DNA of 60,000 nucleotides from Polytrichum commune (Eukaryota > Streptophyta > Polytrichopsida > Polytrichales > Polytrichaceae), in assembly GCA_950295325.1 (NCBI GenBank), contig OX485806.1, positions 57,719,169 to 57,779,168 on the forward strand, read 5' to 3'. Of this stretch, positions 1 to 12,560 are shown one piece after another. Below the pieces are notes generated by a model. The model saw only the letters and a list, made by a program, of their open reading frames with translations. It made no database searches and was not told where the DNA came from. Both the position numbers and the translations under genes were made by a program. Position 1 is the first letter of the stretch, and every line of letters begins with the position of its first letter.

Positions 1-749
1 AGGAAAGTGGAAGTTAACAACCACTCTTAGTATAGATTTTGGATAGGAAGAAAAGACTATATAAGGGAAGCATTTTAGGAGACCTATACCTCATTTTCTA
101 CACAACGAAGTTATCACAAATTTGAGTGTCAAAAACACTTGAGTTTCGTTGTATCTCTCCTCTCGGAGCTCTTTTGCAATACAATATCTTTTCCACAAAT
201 GTGTGTGACCTTTCTCTCTCTCTTTCTCAAGTCGAACTACGAGTTGTCAATTGGTACTTGTGACTCAAGAGATTATTAAACGAGAGAAGAGTAGGTGCTT
301 TGAGAAAGAACTCAAAGTATTAGTGCGAGGGTGAGAACAAAGCGCTTAAGAAGAGTTGGAGTATCAATGGAACTTTGAGAGTAGTTGTTGTGAGTAGTAA
401 CGACAATTTGACTTGAACGTCGGAATTACGATTGACTCTCTAAAGTGGAACTTATCTTTGAACTCCTCAAAAGGGAATTATAAATATACATGTGATTGAA
501 TGATTGAAGAATTATATGCATGTTTAAAGCAAAACCACTTAACGATTACAAACTCCTTCAAAAGAGGAGGAGCTTATTATTGAAAACTACATAATTGACT
601 TATAAGTATTATACCTATTATACTACATATTGATTGTTGAACTTGTGATTGACAAGAATGATGAAGACATTAATTCACATCAAAGTTTGAATACATATGA
701 ATGAAGTAATATTAATATAAGATAATCTACTTACTACAATTGTTATTGA
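1..749. other. AT-rich spacer, no gene seen
   Basis: No reading frame with recognisable protein content on either strand. A TATA-like stretch (ACTATATAAGGG, near 56-67) followed by pyrimidine-rich sequence could be the promoter part of an old LTR. I found no matching second LTR, target duplication or primer-binding site, so the class is left open. Confidence 0.4.
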
Positions 750-1035
750 ACTTCTTTTAAGATACTTTGTGAGTTGTTGGATGTCATTACAATTTGGAGG
801 ATTATTTATTAAAGAGAAGATCTCTCTCTCCCTCTTGAGCAAAACTCAAGAGAGATAGGTTTACTTCTCGTCATCAAGAAACACTTTGTAGTAAAAGTGC
901 TTTCTCTCTTAAGATACTTTGTGAGTTGTTGGATGTCATTAACAATCGGAGAAGAGTTATCCTCTTTTGAGCAAACCTCAAAAGAGTTATAATTAATCTT
1001 ATCATTAAAACACTTTGAAGATCAACGTGACATTG
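750..1035. repeat. Two-copy tandem duplication, period about 152 bp
   Basis: The block beginning AAGATACTTTGTGAGTTG occurs at 759 and again at 911. In each copy it is followed by GGATGTCATT, a purine stretch, a TTGAGCAAA(A/C)CTCAA hairpin and a CACTTTG tail. The copies differ by many substitutions and small indels, so the duplication is old. Nothing coding is visible. The short open frame across 874-1059 is an artefact of this repeat. Confidence 0.75.
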
Positions 1036-1499
1036 CAAAACAATTAATGTTGTGTTCATAAATTACAACTACTATATATGTCAAGTTACAATATTATAAG
1101 TAGTAACACTTGAGCTTAAAAAGGAAGACTTAAGAATATTGTATCTTCTTCCTTATTATAAGATTACTATCATTTATGTGATTGATGTTATGAACTACAA
1201 AACTTAAGGATTCAAACAACATATTGAAACTATATTAATATATGTTATTGTTACACCTCTTGAAGCTTTCTTAAATCTAAAGGTTCTTATTGTCATTGAT
1301 GCCTTACATTGAGAATAAGAACTAAGATAATGAGATTGTGTTCACTCCGATAAATATATTCATATCATAAGGAGAAGAGAGGAGTTGTTAATTTGAGGAC
1401 CGAACATATTAATGAGGCACGGTAGTTCTCAAGCGAATATAAATTTTACGTGATGAGCATCGTGAGTCTTCTTAGCTAATTTTGCAAAGGAACGACCCA

Positions 1500-2520
1500 C
1501 GGCGTCCATCAATCTCGGAGGTTCTAGGACTTCTAGTTGAGATTGCGTTCTCTCTCGGATGAGGTTTCGGAGACTCTAAGATTTCGGGGATTCGGAGATT
1601 CGGAGACTCTGAGGTTTCGGGGATTCTAAGGTTTCGGAGACTCTGAGTTTCGGGGACTCTAAGATTTCGGAAACTCTACGTTTGGGACCTTCTTGCCAGA
1701 TTCGTGAGGTTAACAAAGAGCAGTCGGAGGTTTTACTACTTTAGGATGAGGTTGCGATCACTCTAAGATGGGATTTCGGGGACTTTGAGATTCAAAGACT
1801 CTGGGATTACTTTTAAGACGAGATTGCGATCGCTCTAAGGTGAGATTCTAGGGACTTCTAAGATGAGATGTTGGGGACTCTAAGGTGAGGTAGGTCCATC
1901 GGACAAGTGTGGGGGGTTTTTGGGTTTTCTGGTGCTCTACAAGAATCTTCTGTTCCGGCTCAGGAGATTTCAGAGCCTCTAAGCTGAGATTTTGGAGACT
2001 CTAAGACTCTGATATGGGATTTCAGGGATTTTAATGCTCTAAGATGAGATTTTATGTCTTTCTAAGATGGATTTCTGGGATTTCTAAGACTTTACGGTGG
2101 GGTTGCGATCTTTTTAAGGTGAGATTCTGGAAATTACTAAGATGAGATGTTGGGGACTCTAAGGTTTTTGGGTTTTCTGGTGCTCTCCAGGATTCTTCTG
2201 ATCCGACTCAGGAGATTTCGGGGCTCTAAGATCGGAGACTCTACGGTGGGACTTTCTTGTTAGATTCGTGAGTTTTAGCAAAGAGCAATCGGAGATTCTA
2301 AGATTTTAAGATGCGGTTGTGATCACCTCTAAGGTGCGATTTCGGAGACTCTACGATGAAGTTTTTTTGCAAGGTTTGTGAGTTTTGACAAAGGGCAGTC
2401 GGGGATTCTAAGACTTTTAAGATGCGATTGTGATCTCTCTAAGATGAGATTTCGGAGACTCTGAGAGACTCTACGATGAAACTTTCTTGCAAGATTCGTG
2501 AGTTTTAACAAAGATCAAAC
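1500..2520. repeat. Degenerate nested tandem array (TTTCGGAGACTCTAAG units)
   Basis: The short word GGAGACTCTAAG(A/G)TTTCGGGGA and its variants recur throughout. A larger unit is visible on top of it. TGTTGGGGACTCTAAGG followed by GGGTTTTCTGGTGCTCT occurs near 1,869 and 2,149, a period of about 280 bp. A block of the form GACTCTACG...TTCGTGAG...AACAAAG recurs near 1,672, 2,239, 2,349 and 2,470. No coding potential is evident. Such arrays are common in plant LTRs and intergenic DNA; I cannot assign this one to a family. Confidence 0.7.
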
Positions 2521-4002
2521 AGAAATGAGTAAGGAGTGGGTTTGAGTCAAATATGGTTTCGGCGTGCTCGGATCTCCTTCGGTGTAGGCAGATATGTTCC
2601 ATGGCTTCTTAGTGCATCAGTTGTTTTCGGTGCTGCTATCTCCGCTCTCGTAATGTGTTATCTCTTGTTTGTATGTAAGCAGTTTGGGTCTTGCTGCGCT
2701 TGGGTGTGCTGGTAACCCTAGATCTCATATTTGTGTTGTTGCTTCGCCATTAACTTCCCATTGGCACCAACACATGTTCATACTCATGGATTCCAGCCCG
2801 CTTCAGTACTAATCCATTTTGAAGCAGCTACATCACTAAATGAAATATGGGTTTAGATCTAATAATCTTCATTATGAATCACGATTTGGGCATCACTCCT
2901 CCCGGAATTCACAGCGAGCTTTAGATCTGCGACTTAACACCAACCCTCACGCAACATTCCCTCCATGTTTATGTTTTTTAGCTCCGCACAGTCATGTCCC
3001 CGGTTCGCCAACTTACATTTTACCTTGGCTCTCAAAGAGGCTTGGGTCATGGTCCGAGGTGACCCTAAGCTACTGGATGATGGTGGAGAGATTCAAGGAT
3101 TTCACTACAAACCTAAACCTATTCCACATCTTGTACTTCGAGAAAGTCATGGTGCCTCAATATGGAAGTATAAGAGAAATAAAAGAAAGAAGACAAATAT
3201 TCTTTGGCCAAGGTTAGCGCATGTTGAAGATTGAAGTTAGATGAGATTAGAAATTCCAATTATATAGTAAACGAATGACGAGTAAAGTGTGTTGAGGTGA
3301 CAGTGCGGGGAAGCCGGGCTAAAAACCATCTATATTATCAAATCTACTAGTATCAATGTACAAGGAAGAAGAGAACTCCAAGAAAAGAAGTAGATGACCA
3401 CCCACAAAGAGGGAAGGAAAAGCCGAGAGAAGGCACGTACAACGAATGCAACATGGCGCGAATTCCAAAACCGCTGAGGGAAAAATTGAAGGACAAAGAA
3501 AAGAAAGAGACGAGAGGTATCAAAGACGAGTTAGTCAAAAGATGACAAACCAATCACGTGGGAGAACAACGTCACCTCAACCATAGTGGAAAGAGAACAT
3601 CATACTAGGAGTGAGAGAGGAGAAGGCAAAGTGGAGGATATATTCCTTGAGCAATTAAACAAAGAACAAGAAAGACTCCGACAAAAGAACTTAGATGTTT
3701 TGGAAGACAAATATTTGGTATAGAATATGCCGTTAGAATCTTGCAAATTGAAGAAAACCAAAAGGACAACTTATATCACGAACGAAGAAATTATAACTGG
3801 AGAAACAAGTCAAGAGATCTCCACTGAAGAGAGTCACAATTGAACAAAGAAAAAGAATAAACATTAAGGATACTAAAAGAGACTTGCAAAATCTATTTGG
3901 ACTAAATCCACTTGCAAACCATTGGAGTTATAATGATGTCGGGAGGTGGAGGACTAGGAGCAATGGCTCGTAGAAATAAAATTTCACTTCTTGGAGTGGT
4001 AT
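2521..4002. other. Unassigned spacer between array and LTR
   Basis: About 1.5 kb with no recognised domain. A 125-codon open frame at 2,840-3,217 overlaps a second frame of similar length and has no family resemblance I can name. The purine-rich stretch 3,360-4,000 resembles the leader or gag region of a decayed retrotransposon in base composition only. Confidence 0.35.
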
Positions 4003-4718
4003 TGTCACGCACCTCTCCATGAGGAGTGCCCAAAACACCATGGGCACAAAAGGGACCCTGGAGTAACACCTAGGACTTGTGGCGCCGTTGGTGAGAGGGC
4101 CCATGTGATCCTAGTGTGAGTGAGGGCCCCGTGCGTTGGGAATGCCTGTCACCCACAGAGACTAGGAGGCACAAGGGTAAAGCCATGTGCTATACTTAGC
4201 TTATGGCGTGAAGATTCCATAATGCTCAAGAACACCTTAATTAGAGGTGTGAGCTAGGAGCTATGGCAATTTGAGTGGGGCATTGTCCCGGGACATCGCC
4301 TTGGTACAGCAGTGGCCTGGGAGTGGCTCCCGAGACTGCCAAGGTTTGACCAGGCATAACTTCCTCAGTATTTGGCCGAATGAGGCAAATGAGGAGTCCA
4401 TCGACATCTACGTGAAGCTTAGATGAAGATGGGATGGTTTTTTTTAGCATCAAACATCATACAAGGAATTTATGATGGTGATTCTAGGCCCATCAGCTAA
4501 GGGAAAATGTCTATTTGGCCCCAACTCTTGGTAGAGAGACAAAAGGTTTCTTGACGGTTGGGTAGGGGACCCGCGTAAAGTCCTAGCGGCTTATGATGCT
4601 CAAATAAGAACAAAGATCATGTGCAAGTGGATTTTGACCATTCTACTGAATTTAATGACAATGGTGGGATGATGGTGGATTTGGTGAAGAAAATGTAGGA
4701 GTCCTTTGAAAGTGCTCC
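4003..4718 (+). mobile_element. Truncated TGTCGC-family LTR plus leader fragment
   Basis: From 4,003 (TGTCACGCACC) to about 4,594 the sequence follows the first part of the TGTCGC-family LTR seen complete at 12,561, 32,148 and 56,865. It stops just before the conserved TTATATGGGTG. It then jumps to sequence (about 4,595-4,718) that matches, as reverse complement, the internal leader at 59,580-59,710. Shared words include CATGTGCAAGTGGATTTTGA. The last ~380 bp of the LTR, the primer-binding site and ~100 bp of leader are therefore deleted. The right edge abuts a different LTR at 4,720. No target duplication is visible. Confidence 0.8.
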
Positions 4719-4719
4719 C

Positions 4720-7090
4720 CTGTGGTGCTTTTGGGCACCCCCTCCGAGGGAGCCTAAAAGTACCGCACAAGCCCTTCGGTGAGGGTGGCCTGCCTTGGCA
4801 GGTGCCTAAGCCGAACCCGGGTGTTATAATATTTAATGAGTGTTTTGTGTTTGTGGAGGGGTTTGATAATCGCGTCGTATCCTTCTGATAGGTTGTACCT
4901 AGATTTTAAATGCCTAAGGTAATTATCAAGTTCTCTAACTTAATGTCTAATCTATCCTAGTCTACGCGCAGACACACCAGCTTTAGGATCAAGGCAACCT
5001 AACCCTAATGAATGAAATAACTTTATCTTTTACCTTGGGCCACCTCTAATTTTTTACTTCTTATATATTAATATTCTCTAAACGGGGGGACCTTAAATAA
5101 GTCCCACCCTCTCAACCTTCATTCTTAGTTTATGGTTGATTGAACAAAACCTATGTTACTAAGTTTATAATATATGGCATCACCACCTACCTATTTGGTG
5201 CACGCCCTAATCCGAATCCTTCAAGGCCTTGTGCGGGTCTCTTGAAGGTTGATTGATACTTACACCTTCCGATCTTTGCCGTCGGAGGGGTAGTCTAAAT
5301 CCTTCGAGTTAAGTTTCCCGTTGGTTTTTGCCCTTGGGGGTCGTACAAATTTTGTTGGTTATTAATTAGTTTAACACGGTTTGACCATGAAAATTCAACT
5401 TGATGGGATCGGATAATAAGGCAACATGTGTGTTCAACATGTTACACAATCTTCAAGGGTTGGGGCCATCACCTCCAACCCTTGGGGCCAACAACATGAT
5501 GGTGGTTTCGTGGGTCATTACTCCCACCTTATCACCTACAAATATATAGAGTGGTCATGCCGGTGATTAACCCGGCTTTACCACACACGAATGAGCTACG
5601 AATGGAAAGCTACTATCACAACATTTAACCGAGAGGCTTTGCACATATGGGAGTTGGAATCCCCCTCGGTGGCTAGGTGGGTGATGCCCCCCTAGCCTTA
5701 CATGGATAATTGGGTTGGGGTGAGAGTTTACCTTTGCCGCGCTCCCTCCATTCCTAAATTGAAGGGTGTAGGATTAAAAAGCTTACCAAGTGACTCCCAT
5801 CTTGGCTTAGCGATGGTTGGTGCGGAACCCCTACTCCAACGCTAGGCCACCCACAACACTAACTCATACCTGCCAACCTTGGATGGACGAACCTCTTATC
5901 GTAAGGCAGCAGACACCCTGTGCATATACGGTCACAACTTTTACTCACAAGCTTCAATTGAAACAATTAATAGTAATATGGAAAGCTAACAATAAGAACT
6001 ATAATTCACCCAATTATCAAAAAAATTGTACATATTTTCTTAAAGATATGAGCTTGCAAAGTCAGCTCTTAGAATTCAAGAGGCAGTTGGGATACCTTCA
6101 TTCAAACATCCATAACTTTTGCATATTTACTTAGATTCCAACAAGCTTAAGATTTCTAGAAACCTCAAAATCAGATCTACAACCACCTTAAATATCAAAA
6201 CAACTTCATGCTTAATCTTGCAGGTATGAGCTTACAAAGTCAGCTCTTATATTTTAAGAGCCAGCTGGGATACCTTCATTCAAACACCCATAACATTTGC
6301 ATATTAATTTAGATTCTAGCAAGATTAGATTTTTTAGAAACCTTAAAATTAGATCTACAACTGCGTTAAAAATAAAAACAATTGCTTGTTTTCTCTTGTG
6401 GGTATGAGCTTACAAAATTAGCTATTATATTTTAAGAGGCAGCTGGGATATGTTCATTCCAACATTCATAACTCTCACTCCTTAAATCTGATTGTGACAA
6501 CCTTATGTTTTCTAAAAAGCTAACAACAAGAACTATAGCAGATTTAAATATCAAAGCAACTTGATCATTTTTCTTTTAGTTATGCGCTTGTAAAGTTATT
6601 AGTTGTAGTTTGAGAGGCAACTGAAACACCTTCATTAAAACACTTATAACTTTTACACATCAAATTGAATTCCTAGTATGCTTATATATTCTAAAAAACT
6701 AACAACAAGACCTATAACACACTTAAGTAACAAATCAATTGAATGACTTTTCTTTTAGTTATGCGCTTGAAAATTCAGCGCTTGTAATTTATGAGGCAGT
6801 TGAGACACCTTCATTCAAACACTTATTACGTTTGCTCCCTAACTTTGATTCTAACAATCTTAGGCTTTTTGGAAAGCTAACATAAAGAGCTACATATATA
6901 CAAAATGTGAAGGCTAAATTGTAATTTTTGTGTCCACTACACTGGCTTGAAAGTGACACAGCTACTTACGGGTGTGTTAAAAAACACACTACCTTCTCTC
7001 AAGAGTTCTAAATATAAGAATTCTAACTTATGACTATATTGAATGAATGAGAATGTTTTTTCTCTTTCTAACTACAATTCTAGAGGGTTT
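4720..7090 (+). mobile_element. Long LTR-like arm, left copy (plus orientation)
   Basis: This stretch is homologous in inverted orientation to 7,715-10,103. Shared blocks in the same order include CTGTGGT(G/A)CTTTTGGGC, CCCTTCGGTGA(G/A)GGTGGCCTGC, AAGCCGAACCCGG, CTACGCGCAGAC(A/G)CACCAGC, a CCACCCTAA/GTCCCACCCT pair, GGGCCAACA, ACCTT(A/T)GCCG(T/C)GCTCCCTCC, a ~178-bp tandem array and a GTGTGTTAA...ACACAC hairpin. The right copy starts with TGTGACATCC, so these look like LTRs. The left copy lacks the first ~170 bp. No protein domain is present. Confidence 0.6.
5930..6910 (+). repeat. 178-bp tandem array, about 5.4 units
   Basis: The word TATG(A/C)GCTT(A/G) starts units at 6,047, 6,225, 6,403, 6,581 and 6,760, giving periods of 178, 178, 178 and 179 bp. 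A partial unit precedes them. Each unit contains AGAGGCAG(T/C)TG, CCTTCATTCAAACA, CATAACT and GGAAAGCTAACA-like words. Units are clearly diverged. The period is in the nucleosomal range typical of plant satellites, but here the array lies inside an LTR-like arm. Confidence 0.8.
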
Positions 7091-7714
7091 GCCGTTGTGA
7101 ACCCTTTGAGTGGTCCACCACTCTGCGGGATCAGTTTTAGTTAGAATGTTAGCATTAAAAGTTAGAATTGATAGGGAATTTAGGAAAAATTAGTTCATTT
7201 AGCATTTAGCCTAGAAGAAGGAAGGTCAAAATGAAACTAAGTAGTGCTAGAAGATAGCAAAGTAGAAAAAATGTGCTAGCTAGTAAAAACAACTAGCTAA
7301 GCAAATATTAGTAGATGCTAGCTATTAAGCAAATGTTAGTAAATGCTAGCTAAGCAAGTGTTAGTTTATTAGTTAGTGTGAGGCACACAAGACTATTAGA
7401 GGTGGTTTAGGTAAGAAGATAAAATCGGCTTGAAGACTTTTGAAGACAAAAAAGAAAGAGAGCAAGGGGGCTACTTGCCCACTTGCCCCCTTGCCAACTC
7501 GATGGCGGAAAAATTAGAAAGATTTCTAAAGGTTTTCTGTCGGAGCCACCTCGGCGAGAGGATGGCAACCTCAACCGGAAAAACCCCCGAGCCAAAATTT
7601 CGGGAAAGGGTTTGAAAAATGGATCCGGTGGAGGAGGGGTCCAACCCTTTTGTGAGAGGGTTTAAAAACCCCTCCTTCCACCTTGTAGCTCTCTCTCTTT
7701 CTCTAGTTTTTGGG
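7091..7714. other. Central spacer between the inverted LTR-like arms
   Basis: About 620 bp that I could not match between the arms. It holds a short tandem repeat near 7,276-7,375, three imperfect ~27-bp units containing GCTAGCTAAGCAA(A/G)TNTTAGT. It is followed by a GC-richer stretch with open frames on both strands of 60-98 codons and no recognised motif. It may be the recombined remains of the two elements. Confidence 0.4.
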
Positions 7715-10103
7715 CGAAGCCCTGCTTCAATGTAGTTAGGAAAAAATCCTTTAGCATGTATTCTCAATGGTCTAGAAGAAAGGCTTGAGAACCTCCTCTA
7801 CTCTCTCTCTCCTAGTTAGGTTGTGTGTTTATTAACACACCAACAAAATTATTCCTTCTTTTGTAGAGGTAGGTTGGATGGTAGAGTTTTGAGTAGAGGC
7901 ATTATAGACCTCATCTGCCAATGCCCTGAAGGCTTAGTTCAAAAGCTAGAACAAGATACTTATCATTTTTCTCTTAGAGAGATTTCATATAGCTATCCAT
8001 AGCCGTTTCCCATTTGTGATTTGGTTGAGATGACAATTAGTTATGGATTTTCAAAGATGGAGTAGAAAAACTGGGTGGTCTTGTGGGTAGCGGCTGCTGG
8101 ATCAGACCTGCGAGCCCAATAGGAATTTTAATTCCAAGAAATTATATTTTTCCCAAATAGAACTTTTGTGTAGCTTTCCAAAATGGCTTAGAACATTTGA
8201 TTTGAGCATGATTTGAATCAGATATGAATTATGCAAGATGGGACACATAGTTTGAGAACTTTTGGTTGACTGCTGCATTACAGAGGACCTGCTGGGTTCA
8301 CTTCGGCTTACCTTTCTAATCACATATTTTTATCAAATACATCTTTTTAATATCTCTCCAGGGTCATATAGAACGTTTGATTTGAATAAGATTTGAATTA
8401 GATATGAATTGTTGAAGGTGAAATACATAGTTTAAGTCTTCTTGATTGACTGCTGTGTTACAAGGAGTCTGCTGAATTTTTATTAGCTTAACCTGCTGAT
8501 GTCATAATTTTTCTAGTTAGAGCTTGTTCATAGCTTTCCAATAGTATAAGGAAAGCCTAGATCCAATTAGTAAGGAAGGTGCTATGAATTTTTGAAGTTA
8601 GAAGGTAGATAGGTGGGTTGGAAGGGTCGGTTGAATCGACCTCACACTTCCAACCCTCATAACTTTTGCAATTCTTATCCGATTAGAGTGATTTTTAGAT
8701 CATTGGAAAGATAATTTGGTGCACTAAGTATAAATATTATGCTTAGGATTAAATTACAGGGCAGAATAACACTTTATATTTTAATTGTTAACTAAGGTAC
8801 GCTTACTACCAAACTAGTTACAAAGAAGGAGGCAAGGTCGACGCTCGGAAAGTGGAGCAAGGAAGGAGGTAGCGGCTCAGCCTACATCAAGCCCAAATCA
8901 ACCGAGGAAAATTGAGGTAAATTAACTAACCTTAAGCCTTCCATTTAGGATTGGAGGGAGCACGGCTAAGGTACGCATCTCTAAGCCTACTCACCTATCT
9001 CGTAAGGTCAAGTGGCTTGCCACTTGACCGCCAAGGGAGTACCCAATTCCATTGTTTTCGGGGCCCTTGGTATGTCTTGTGGTAGTAGCTTCATTTATTA
9101 GCAAGTTTCGTGTGTGGTAAGTCGGATTAATCACCGACACGACCACTCTGAATGTTGTTGGTGGAAAGGTGGGGTTAATAACCCGCGAATCCACTATTAT
9201 GTTGTTGGCCCCATAGATTGGGAGTAATGGCCCCAATTTATGAAGATTGCGCAACAGGTTGAACCTACAGGTCGCCCGTCACCCTGGTCCCATTGAGTTG
9301 CATTTCGTGGTCTATCCAGTGTAAACACATTTAACAATCAAAACATACAAAATAAATCGTAAACCCTTGTTGGCAAGAGACCCGAGGTAAGGGGTGATGC
9401 CTAATATGTTAATGTAGTGAGTTAGGACGTGCAAACAAAAGTAAGTAATTAAGAAGGAATTTGTGTGAAGGGTGGGACTTAGGCCAAGTTCCCCCGCTTA
9501 GAAAACTAAATAGAACTAAATAAAGAAATAGGAAGAATTGAATGGTCCATCAAATTGTCGTTATTCCGTTCGTTGAGTTAGGGTGGTATGAGTCACACCC
9601 GGTTGGGTGTATCAGAACCATCCCAATTCACAAATTAGGATTGCCTTGGTTTCAAGGCTGGTGCGTCTGCGCGTAGAATAGGTTGTAGGTTAAGGTTAGA
9701 ACTAGATATGAAATTGGTTAGTGGAGTTTAAAGCCACACTAGTAAAAAACTAAGGCCTAACCTCCGGAGGTACTACGACGCATATTTAATCTCCCTTAAA
9801 AATCTAACTACTCACGTTATACACCTATCATCCGGGTTCGGCTTGGGCGCTTGCAAATGCAGGCCACCTTCACCGAAGGGCTTGTGTGATACTTTTAGGC
9901 TCCCTCGAAAGGGGGTGGCCCAAAAGTACCACAGCCGTGCAAAAAATAAAAATTTGGAGAAATGATTGAAAATGGAAGAGAGGGTTTTTATCCCCTTCAA
10001 ATGAAGGATTGGGCCCCTTCTCCCTTCCGTTCACCGAGGGGTCCCGTTTCTTGAACGTTGGCAACCAAGCCCTCGGAGGTGAATGGGGGTGAAGGATGTC
10101 ACA
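7715..10103 (-). mobile_element. Long LTR-like arm, right copy (minus orientation)
   Basis: Read on the minus strand from 10,103 this begins TGTGACATCC, a common plant LTR start, and then runs through the same ordered blocks as the left arm at 4,720-7,090. The copy is fuller at its 5' side, adding 9,936-10,103. Divergence between the arms is high by eye, so they are unlikely to be a recent palindromic duplication. Two oppositely inserted LTRs of one family is the simplest reading. A rearranged single element is the alternative. Confidence 0.6.
7990..8720 (-). repeat. 180-bp tandem array, about 4 units
   Basis: The word TAGCT(T/A)TCCA, or close variants, recurs at 7,990, 8,171, 8,351 and 8,531, giving periods of 181, 180 and 180 bp. 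Other shared words are GAAC(A/G)TTTGATTTGA, AGATATGAATT, GACTGCTG(C/T)(A/G)TTAC and TGCTG. Read on the minus strand the unit shows the same framework as the 178-bp array in the other arm (GGAAAGCTA..., GTCAGCT-like, CATAACT/CATATCT). It is probably the diverged counterpart of that array. Confidence 0.7.
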
Positions 10104-11861
10104 TCGCACCCCACTTGCTCAAGCCCTTAGAAAGGTTTTTTTTCCGTTTAAAATTTATTTTTGGTTGGCAAGGGTGGCAATATGGCCCCTTTGCCCTAGT
10201 TGGAAAAATCCCTTACGCTCGTAATTTGTGAGCCCAATATTGAGCCCACATATGTTCTTAAACCTTTAAATTCATTTAGACTTAGGCTTTGATTTTCTAT
10301 CAAATTATTAAAATATAAAAAGAATGAAGGCTGTTGGTTTGAATTTTAATTACATTAAAATGGAATTGTGTGCTCTTTAGTGGGCCAGTTAGGTTAAAGG
10401 CTTAGGCTTGGCAAGCCGGAAATCCAAAATAGCGGAGATGCACATCGTTGCTGTTCATTATAGGGTGTGGGCACTGTTCGCCCTAGCATTTTCTGGATCG
10501 GGGGAAGGCGGCAGTTGAGGTGCCTCTTTCGCTCTCAGACTCTTTTCTTGGTAGCAGCAAGAGAAGGTAGGCCAGGAAAGGGCGGATCCATGAGGTGATG
10601 AATGCAAAATTGTATGCGGAACTATTGCATGAAAACTAACCTCCATATAATTCTTCTCATTCTTCCTATCTTATAATTCTCGTAATATAATGAAGTTGCT
10701 TGGTAATTGATAATTTGAAATAACCCCATGATCAAATCATTTTAATTACAAGTATATTATTATTCTACGATATAAACATCTATCACTAAATATCAATGAG
10801 CTCTATATACCTTACAATATCTAAGAGGTTAATGAATCATAACTTGAATGTTTTTGGAATACAATACGGAATGTTGTGAACAAGTAATAAAGTGTGATGA
10901 GTTATTTATTCACTTTGATTTGAATACATGATGATATTACTTTAATCATTGATTGGTTATGTTATGACTATGCTAAAAATAGGAATTCCATCAATTGTAT
11001 CTTATATATGTTAAAATAGACTATGTCTAATTATATTTGCGACTGAGATATATTATATATTGTGCTAAAAATAGACTGCATATAAGATATTGGCGAATCC
11101 ATAATTGGCTGTGAGATTGACAATTTGAGAAATAGAAAGAAGAAAGAGTATTGGAAAGAAGCGCAAAACGGTTACTTGGCCGTTTGAAGATGGACACTCG
11201 TAGCAGGTTGTTTAGTTACAGTGAAGACGATCATTTGGCCACTTGAGGAAGATGATTTGGATACTTGAAGAAAGTTACGTTTGACTTGGATAATGTTATT
11301 TGGTACTCGGCGACTTCAAGAAACTTACGACCATTTGGATACTCGAAGAAATATCATTAAGAGGCTGCTTTTAAAATAGATTATAATTTATAACATTGAG
11401 GTGCCAAAGGACACACAAAGGATAGAAGAAGATTATTATAAGAGGATTGACTAAGTTGAGTTAATAACTCAATGATGCCTCTTCAAGAGTTGATAAGAAA
11501 ATGGAAGATTAATAGAGGCATTACTATACATGTGAAGAGGAAATCTCCTTTACATGGGAAAATAATATTTAACAATCACTTCATTATTGTTAAAATATTA
11601 TCAACACATGCTTCAACGGAGGGAAGCTTCGGTAGTGGAAACTAACAAATAGGAGACTAAAGATAAGACTTGCAAAAAAGGAATTTTTTTAGAACGAAAG
11701 ATAACTTGGTTCATTGAAGACGGCTACTTGGCTACTTACCCAATGTAAAAGAAAGAACAACTACGAAACGATAATAACGCAAAACAAGGAAATTAGGTAG
11801 TTAGGTTATCATAATCCGGACGACACTCTAAATCACTACAATACGGTTAACCCTAGGAACA
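10104..11861. other. Spacer, no gene recognised
   Basis: AT-rich sequence with no recognisable coding frame. At 11,170-11,370 a short imperfect motif of the form ATTTGG(A/C)(T/C)ACT(T/C)GA(A/G)GAA recurs four or five times. The remainder shows nothing I can support. Confidence 0.4.
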
Positions 11862-12560
11862 AGTGGAGGTAGTTGAGCTCTATGCATGGCCAGAGCTTCT
11901 CTTTCAGTGGTGTTGTAGTTCTTCTTTGCATTATTTAGAAGTCAGCTTGCGTAATGGATGGGAGAATCTCTGTCTCCATATATATTTTGGGCCAAGACAG
12001 CCCCAATGGCTATGTTAGAGGCATCACAATGCACGTGGAATTCCATTGTCCAATTAAAATTTATTAAAATGGGTGTGGTCGTAAGTTTTTTCTTTACTTC
12101 CTCAAAAGATTCCTGGCAAGATTTGGTCCAAAGGTATTTTTCTCCTTACTTAAGTAGTGAGTACAACGGCCGGGTGATCTCAACATACATCCATATGAAT
12201 TTACGATGGTAAGTAGCTTGTCCTAAGAAACTCCTGATTCCCTGTACCGTGGTTGGTGGAGGTAACCCTTTTATGACTTCCACATTTTTAGGGTCCACCA
12301 ACAATCCTTCCTTGCAGACCACATGTCCAATGAGCCTTCCGAAATTAACACAGAAATAACATATTTCCAGGTTCAGGCTCATTCCATTTTCTCGGCATTT
12401 AATGAAATAATTTTCCAAATGTTCAATATGGTTTTCTTTGGTTCCATATACCGTGAAATCATCTAGGAAAATCTTCATGAATTTGCCGATGTAGTATGCA
12501 AATATTTTCATCATGCCCCTTTGGAAGGTGGCTGGTGCACACATCAATCCAAAGGGCATG
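11862..12560 (-). pseudogene. Gypsy RT C-terminal half and RNase H fragment
   Basis: The frame begins at 12,555 with PFGLMCAPATFQRGM, reads through the active-site block FLDDF and ends the RT thumb with GIRSFLGQATYHRKFI. The following RNase H part has the catalytic-type FHVHCDASN block near 12,030 and NTTEREALAM near 11,900. A TAA just after LYSLLK (near 12,143) and a TGA near 11,950 interrupt it, and it is cut at about 11,862 before the rest of RNase H. The upstream half of the same RT lies at 13,538-14,117 beyond the solo LTR. The family role is cDNA synthesis; this copy cannot work. Confidence 0.85.

Noticed and set aside
7407-7767. Overlapping frames on both strands around 7,400-7,770
   Set aside because: Five overlapping frames of 60-98 codons in the GC-richer centre of the inverted pair, none with a motif.
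5930-8720. Centromere satellite
   Set aside because: The 178-180-bp period fits, but only about nine diverged units in two short arrays inside LTR-like arms; no long homogeneous array.
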